From Sabellastarte sp. h YS-2021 (taxonomy: Eukaryota > Annelida > Polychaeta > Sabellida > Sabellidae): a stretch of DNA of 64,000 nucleotides. How positions within the stretch are numbered: position 1 is the first letter of the stretch; the number at the start of each line of letters is the position of its first letter. Position numbers and translations under genes: made by a program. Below are positions 53,401 to 59,400 of the stretch, piece by piece. The stretch spans positions 26,183,160 through 26,247,159 of the forward strand of contig OZ024927.1 in NCBI GenBank assembly GCA_964017235.1. The letters are read 5' to 3'. The notes under the pieces were generated by a model. It was not told the DNA's origin, did not search any database, and saw only the letters and a list, made by a program, of their open reading frames with translations.

Positions 53401-56400
53401 TAGCTGAATAATGTATTTATACAAAATTGTGTAAATGCAATAGTTTTCAAGTTACAAGTGATTTTACTCATGATGGAAGTTACTGAAAAGCCCAAAAGTA
53501 GCTATTACTCACTTAGCTATTGAGACAGACACCGAAGTTACTCACCATGTTGTAGCTATGAAAAAAGTATCTGAATAACATATTTTAACACAATGCTCTA
53601 AATGCAACACTTTTCAAGTTATAAGTGATTTAGTGTATGATTTCATGACTTTTAATGCATTTTAGACATTTTTGTCTACCACAGGCGTAATTTAGACATA
53701 AAGCCTACCAAAAAATAGGGTGGCGAGACCTCTAGCATACCAAGCCACCTGCTAAATATGAAAGAAATCTGGAAAGAAATGTGGACTGTAGGTCGCTAAC
53801 AAGCAATATTCCACATTTTAGACATTTTTGTCTACAACAGGCCTAATTTAGACATAAATCCTACCAAAAAGATAGGGTGGCGAGTCCTCTACCATATCAA
53901 GTCACCTGCCAAATATGAAAGAAATCCGGAAAGAAATGTGGACTGTAGGTCGCTAACAAGAAATCTCTGCGGACGCGGACGAGGCCGCGGACGACAACGA
54001 TGATGAATCCATAGTATCCCCGCTTCGCGTCGGGGATACAATTAATACAGTAAGCTGAATACACAGGTGATAAAACAATACTGTTGTACATTTTGACTAG
54101 TTTTCCTTTGAATAGAGTTAAAGAAGTGAAAAAAATGTTGATACTCTGTCAATCAGCAGGGGATATATTTGAAATAAGTTTGTAGTGGATAGTCACAGCA
54201 CAAATGCACAGACCTACAAGACCTAACAGTACATTCCAACAGCTAGAGAATAACAATTACAGGTTGGTGGCAATTAAAATACAACAAAAAGGCTAAAGCA
54301 AAAATCTTCAACACAATTTCATTTGGCATGTCTATTATTGAAATTTTTTCTCTATAAAAAAAATAGCATCAGAGATGCCCGTACCCACAGCCTGGGGAAA
54401 TAGTTTTCAACACCATGACATATAGAAGTAGTGCAACAGTACAAAGACTGAAATACTTTCAGTGCAGTGTCACTTATACAAAGGTCCAAATAATGTTTAA
54501 GTAGAGTAAATAACATCTAAGAGAAAGAAAATGTATGTAAAGATAAAGTACTAAAACAAGACAATTCAATGGCAAGATGACAGCATTAATCAGTAAACTA
54601 AAAAGATATGAAGCTTTAAAATTTATTAATTGAAGAATAGCAGTCAATGGAAATAGCATAATTATGTAAAAGTGCATATAATAACCAGTTGAAGCAATCC
54701 ATATATCCTTGTCATAAGAGAAAGATGTCTCAAATATGGCAGCTGAATACACTTTGGCAGAGCAAAAATGTCACAACATGATGCACACATCCATTTACAT
54801 ACACCCCGTAACCTATGTCCCTACCAAGTATCAACTTGCTACATCTTACTGTTTCCAAGCTATAGCCTGGACAAGATTTCAAAGGTCAAGGTCACTAAGG
54901 CGAGGTCAAAGGTTAAATCAAGGTCACACCATGACATTGCACACCTACAATCCCCCACCAATGTCCCTGTCGAGTAAGAACTTCCTGCACCTTACAGTTT
55001 CTGAGATATCACCAGGACAAGATTTTATAGGTCAAGGTCACTACAGCAAGGTCAAAGGTCAAATCAAGGTCACATCATGATGAGGCACACCTAGACCTCC
55101 TAACCAAAGTCCATACCAAGTATCAACTTCACACAGCTTACCGTTTCTGAGATATAGCCTGGAAAAGATTTTATATGTCAAAGTCACTACGGCAAAGTCA
55201 AAGATCAAATCAAAGTCACACCATGATGAGGCAAACCTACACTGAGTAACCAATGTCCCTACCAAGTATTAACTTCCTACACCCTACGGTTTCCGAGATA
55301 TAACCAGGACAAGATTTTATAGGTCAAGGTCACTACGCCAAGGTCAAAGGTCAAATCAAGGTCACACCATGACGATGGACACCTACACACCCTAACCAAT
55401 GTCTCTACCAAGTATCAACTTCCTACACCTTACGGTTTCTGAGATATAGCCCGGACAAGATTTTATAGGTCAAGGTCACTAAGGCAAGGTCAAAGGTCAA
55501 ATCAAGGCCAGACCATGACGTTGCACACCTACACCTCCTAACCAATGTCCCTACCATGTATCAACTTCCTACACCTTACGGTTTCTGAGATACAGCCCTG
55601 GCGAAGTTTATCCCGTGGTCCGCCTGCCCATCCGGACACCATGGGTGAAAACAATACCCTGACAGCCTTTAAGGGCTGTGGGGTAATAAAACTTACAGGA
55701 ATTGACATGTCAACAATGACCACATCAGCATTGTAAAACTTGTCCAGGTAGAAGGTCTCCCCAAAGTCCAGCTGGTCAAATCCAATGTGGAACAAGTCAA
55801 GATCCACGCTACAAATATAGCAGCAAAATTAAGTGTACAATCTACATAATAGTGAATTATGTATATCTAACTACTGAAATGAAATCTGTGATACCGCTCA
55901 CGTCAGAATTATGATCCACCCCCAAAACATATAAATTATGCATAAACGGCCACAATTTTCAACAAAATGTAGAGTCTAGATTGTTTGAAAGGACTTTTGA
56001 TATATTTCACTTAAGTTTTATCTGCATAACTTCATAAAAATTGTATATTTTAGCCATTAGCAAAACCATAAACAATCATGTAATAAAAGTGGGAATTCCC
56101 CGCAGAGAAGTTTCAAGGGTTTTCTGATTGGCTGAGCATAAATGTGGAAATACATGTGGAGAGTACAAATCATTGTAGTTAATTTCTGTAAATGAAAAAA
56201 ATTATTAAGGCCTTCAATCGCTGGAATTAGCTGATGTCACTATATAACATAGCGACTATTATGCTTAAATAAAATGGAGCATTATGGGATTTCTCATTAA
56301 AGTTCCACTACACAAAACATAAACAGTTCAATATGGTAATTATATATGGGCGAGCACTCAATTCTTAAAATTGGGTAGACTTTTGATGAAATTTGTCAAG

Positions 56401-59400
56401 CCTTGCACATTCAGTCGCACCCCTATATGAGATTATGTATTTATTTTATAAAGATACATTACTGGGTTGTCAGATTAGTGTTTAATAAAAGACAATATTT
56501 TGTAACATTGAGAGGTATGTTGTTGTTTGCACAAACAGCCATTATTCAGCTATACGAGCACATGGTTAATGCCCCATGGGCACTTCCATGCAGTGTTCGA
56601 AACTCACGCTGGTCCATCGGCCCGAGACCACCAACTATGGAGACGGTCCAGTAACTCTTCAGAGTTTGTGGCCTGTCGGTCTACCAAATGTTTGATGCAA
56701 GGAATTAAGATGTATGAACGTTTAAAAATTAAACTACATTAGAAACAGCTAGAAAATGGGAAGTATTTAATCGAATATTTAACAACAAATCCAAATGCTT
56801 CTATTATGGCCCATCGGAAACGTAGTTTATAAAACACGCAATTTCATTGGTCAACCCCGAAATTTGCTGGTCAATGAGATTCCTCGACTTAAACCATCAA
56901 CACAGATCGTTTTTGTGAATAAACCCATGCAAATTACGTCACAATGTTAGTAGTTCTTTGAAATGGACGACTGAACTAACATATCTGTGATACCTGTTAA
57001 GAGATACCCAATTTTAAACATTCATTATAAAATAACCAATTATTGAATTGACTTCAAATCTGAATACATAAAAGAACTAGAAGAATGTTTTTGCTGACAA
57101 AAACGAAGCGGCCCTGATGAAAAAGAAGTCACCCATAAAAGATGTCAACATATGCATCATAAGCAACAGAAACTGTGAACTTTATTGCATTGTGTATGTC
57201 ACTTGTCCCTATTTTCATCTTTAATAAGTGTGCACAATTAAAGTGAGGTCAGCTGAACAATACAATAACTGGAGATTGAAAACTCCATAATTTCACTGCA
57301 AGGTGGCCATAACTTCATTCATATTGGGACTTTAAGGTGACCATAAAATATGAATGTCCCTTTTCTCATCCTTTATAAGTGCATAAAGTTTAGCTCATGT
57401 CAGTTGAACAATATGATAGCTGAAGGCTGAACTTCCTTTTTTCACTGTAAGGTGACCATAACTTCATTCATATTGCGACTTTAAGGTGACCATAATATGA
57501 GAATGTCCCTTCAATATCAATGTATGTTAGATATGGAAAAAGAAAAGAGCCAGACGGCTTTATTCAAATGTTATGACTTTAGGTGGGGCCAAAATTATAT
57601 TAACAGTTTAAGGTCACCTTAAAGTCAGGATAACTCTTTGGTCTGCCATCCTTTATAGGTGTGCAAAGTTTAACTGAGGTCAGTCAAACAATAAGATACT
57701 TGGAGGTTGAAAACCCACTTATTTCACTTTAAGGTGGCTACAACTCCATTCATACTGAGAGTTTAAGGTGACCATAGTATTATTTTTATCTACTTTAATA
57801 CCAGTGATAATTTCAATATAAAAAATGGAAAAAGAAAGGAGCCAGAGGATTTTATTCCAATTTGATGACTTTAAGCAGGCCATATGTCCATTAACATTTT
57901 GAGTTTAAGGTCACCATAAAGTCAGGATATTCCTTTGGCAAATCTTAATATATGTGCCAAGTTTGGTTGAAAAAAGTGAAAAACTAAGTGAACTGGAGGG
58001 CTAAAACCCCGTTTTTTGACATTAAGGTGACCTTAAGATTGCAGATACAGGGCTAAAACTTCGGCATGTGAAAGATTATCAAAAAGTAGCTGAATAAGTT
58101 ATTCCAACAAAACGCTGAAATCCTAACCATTTTGAGATACAGACCAAGTACCCATTTTAAAAAAATTTACAAAAATAAAACGCCTCCCATTCAGGCATCT
58201 ATGGTGCGATTGACGAGAAAATCCTTTCCGACCTTGGAAATTTGGTCTAGAATGTACCAGATAAATTTTATAGCACAGGTGTGTGTGGTTTTTTCCGAAA
58301 CGCGATGACGGGGTGTTTTGGAGTTATGCTTAAGGTTACCTTTAGTAAAGCTTAAGGTCTGCGCAAAGTATCCCAAAAATTTTTCCCGCCCCTATAGTTT
58401 TAAAGAAAGATAAGAAGGAAAGAAAAATTTGAAAGGCTAAGAAGTTATTCAAGGGAGACCATAATCCGGCGGCGGCGCTCAGTCGAACTTCGATGAAAAC
58501 AAATAAGCGTCCCTGATGGGCCGCTTAACTAGCACTGCCCTATCTGGTACTTTTTACAATATAGTATTAAGTTGTGGGTTTGTTGAGATACAGCACATTG
58601 AACCTGAGTATATTTTTTTTCGCAATTTACATATTTTACAATTTTAAAATTAAGTGCACAATCTAGTTACTAAATTCACTGGCAGGCAATATTCTTACTT
58701 ATTTTATGTATACTGATGTTGGGGAAGTTCAACATTGCTGATTCTAACAGCACAGACTTTATTTTATTTATTTTTTTTTTTTTGTGCCCACACAGTAATT
58801 TTTATGTTTAGACATGTTACATTTTACTTTGCTTTTGTTTACATTTTATGTAAAATCTGAACATTTACAGCTTCATGCAGCTTGCCAAACAGCCTGTGTC
58901 AAAATGTCAATCAGCCTGTGTCAAAGGCATTTGAAATCAAGATTTTAACAAATAAATATTGGAACAGGAACTTTTCATTCGGGCAATTAAGTTTTTTAAG
59001 TTACTGGCCCGTTGGACCACCAACTATTTTGGCTAAGCCATGAACACTGCTTCCATGTGTGTTATGTGCTGGAGATCAGGTCCCAATATCGAGTTACTAC
59101 TGTATGTAGAGTTCCCATAACTCTATCACGGTGAAAAAGTTGAGCAGACAAATCTCTGAGTACCTGGCACTGTAAGACATATTTGAAGTAAACTTGCTGT
59201 CAGTGTATAAAACTGTAAACTGATTAACCTGATTATCAATGAATTATGCATAATGTATATGGATTGATGCAAGAATAAGGGAATCAAGTGTCTACATCAA
59301 TGTTTACAATAGGCCCTTGATCAACAACACTTGCCCAAGGTTTTCATAAAACACTATACTGCCCAGAAGGAAGCGTTTTATTCTGTTTATTATACTGAAG

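Larger units (their letters stand above)
48733..54041 (-). mobile_element. Helitron-like family C, copy C2 (split by E)
   Basis: A near-identical copy of C1 lying 440 bp away in the same orientation, interrupted by element E at 50192-52626. Ends, hairpin and subterminal repeats are as in C1. The ~130-bp array has about seven units against five in C1, so unit number changed after copying. The element without E is about 2.87 kb. No coding region is present. Confidence 0.88.

Noticed and set aside
55545-55807. Longer open frame extending exon e2 beyond its donor
   Set aside because: The extension runs into the 146-bp array. The GTAAGT donor at 55696 and the phase with e3 show where the exon ends.
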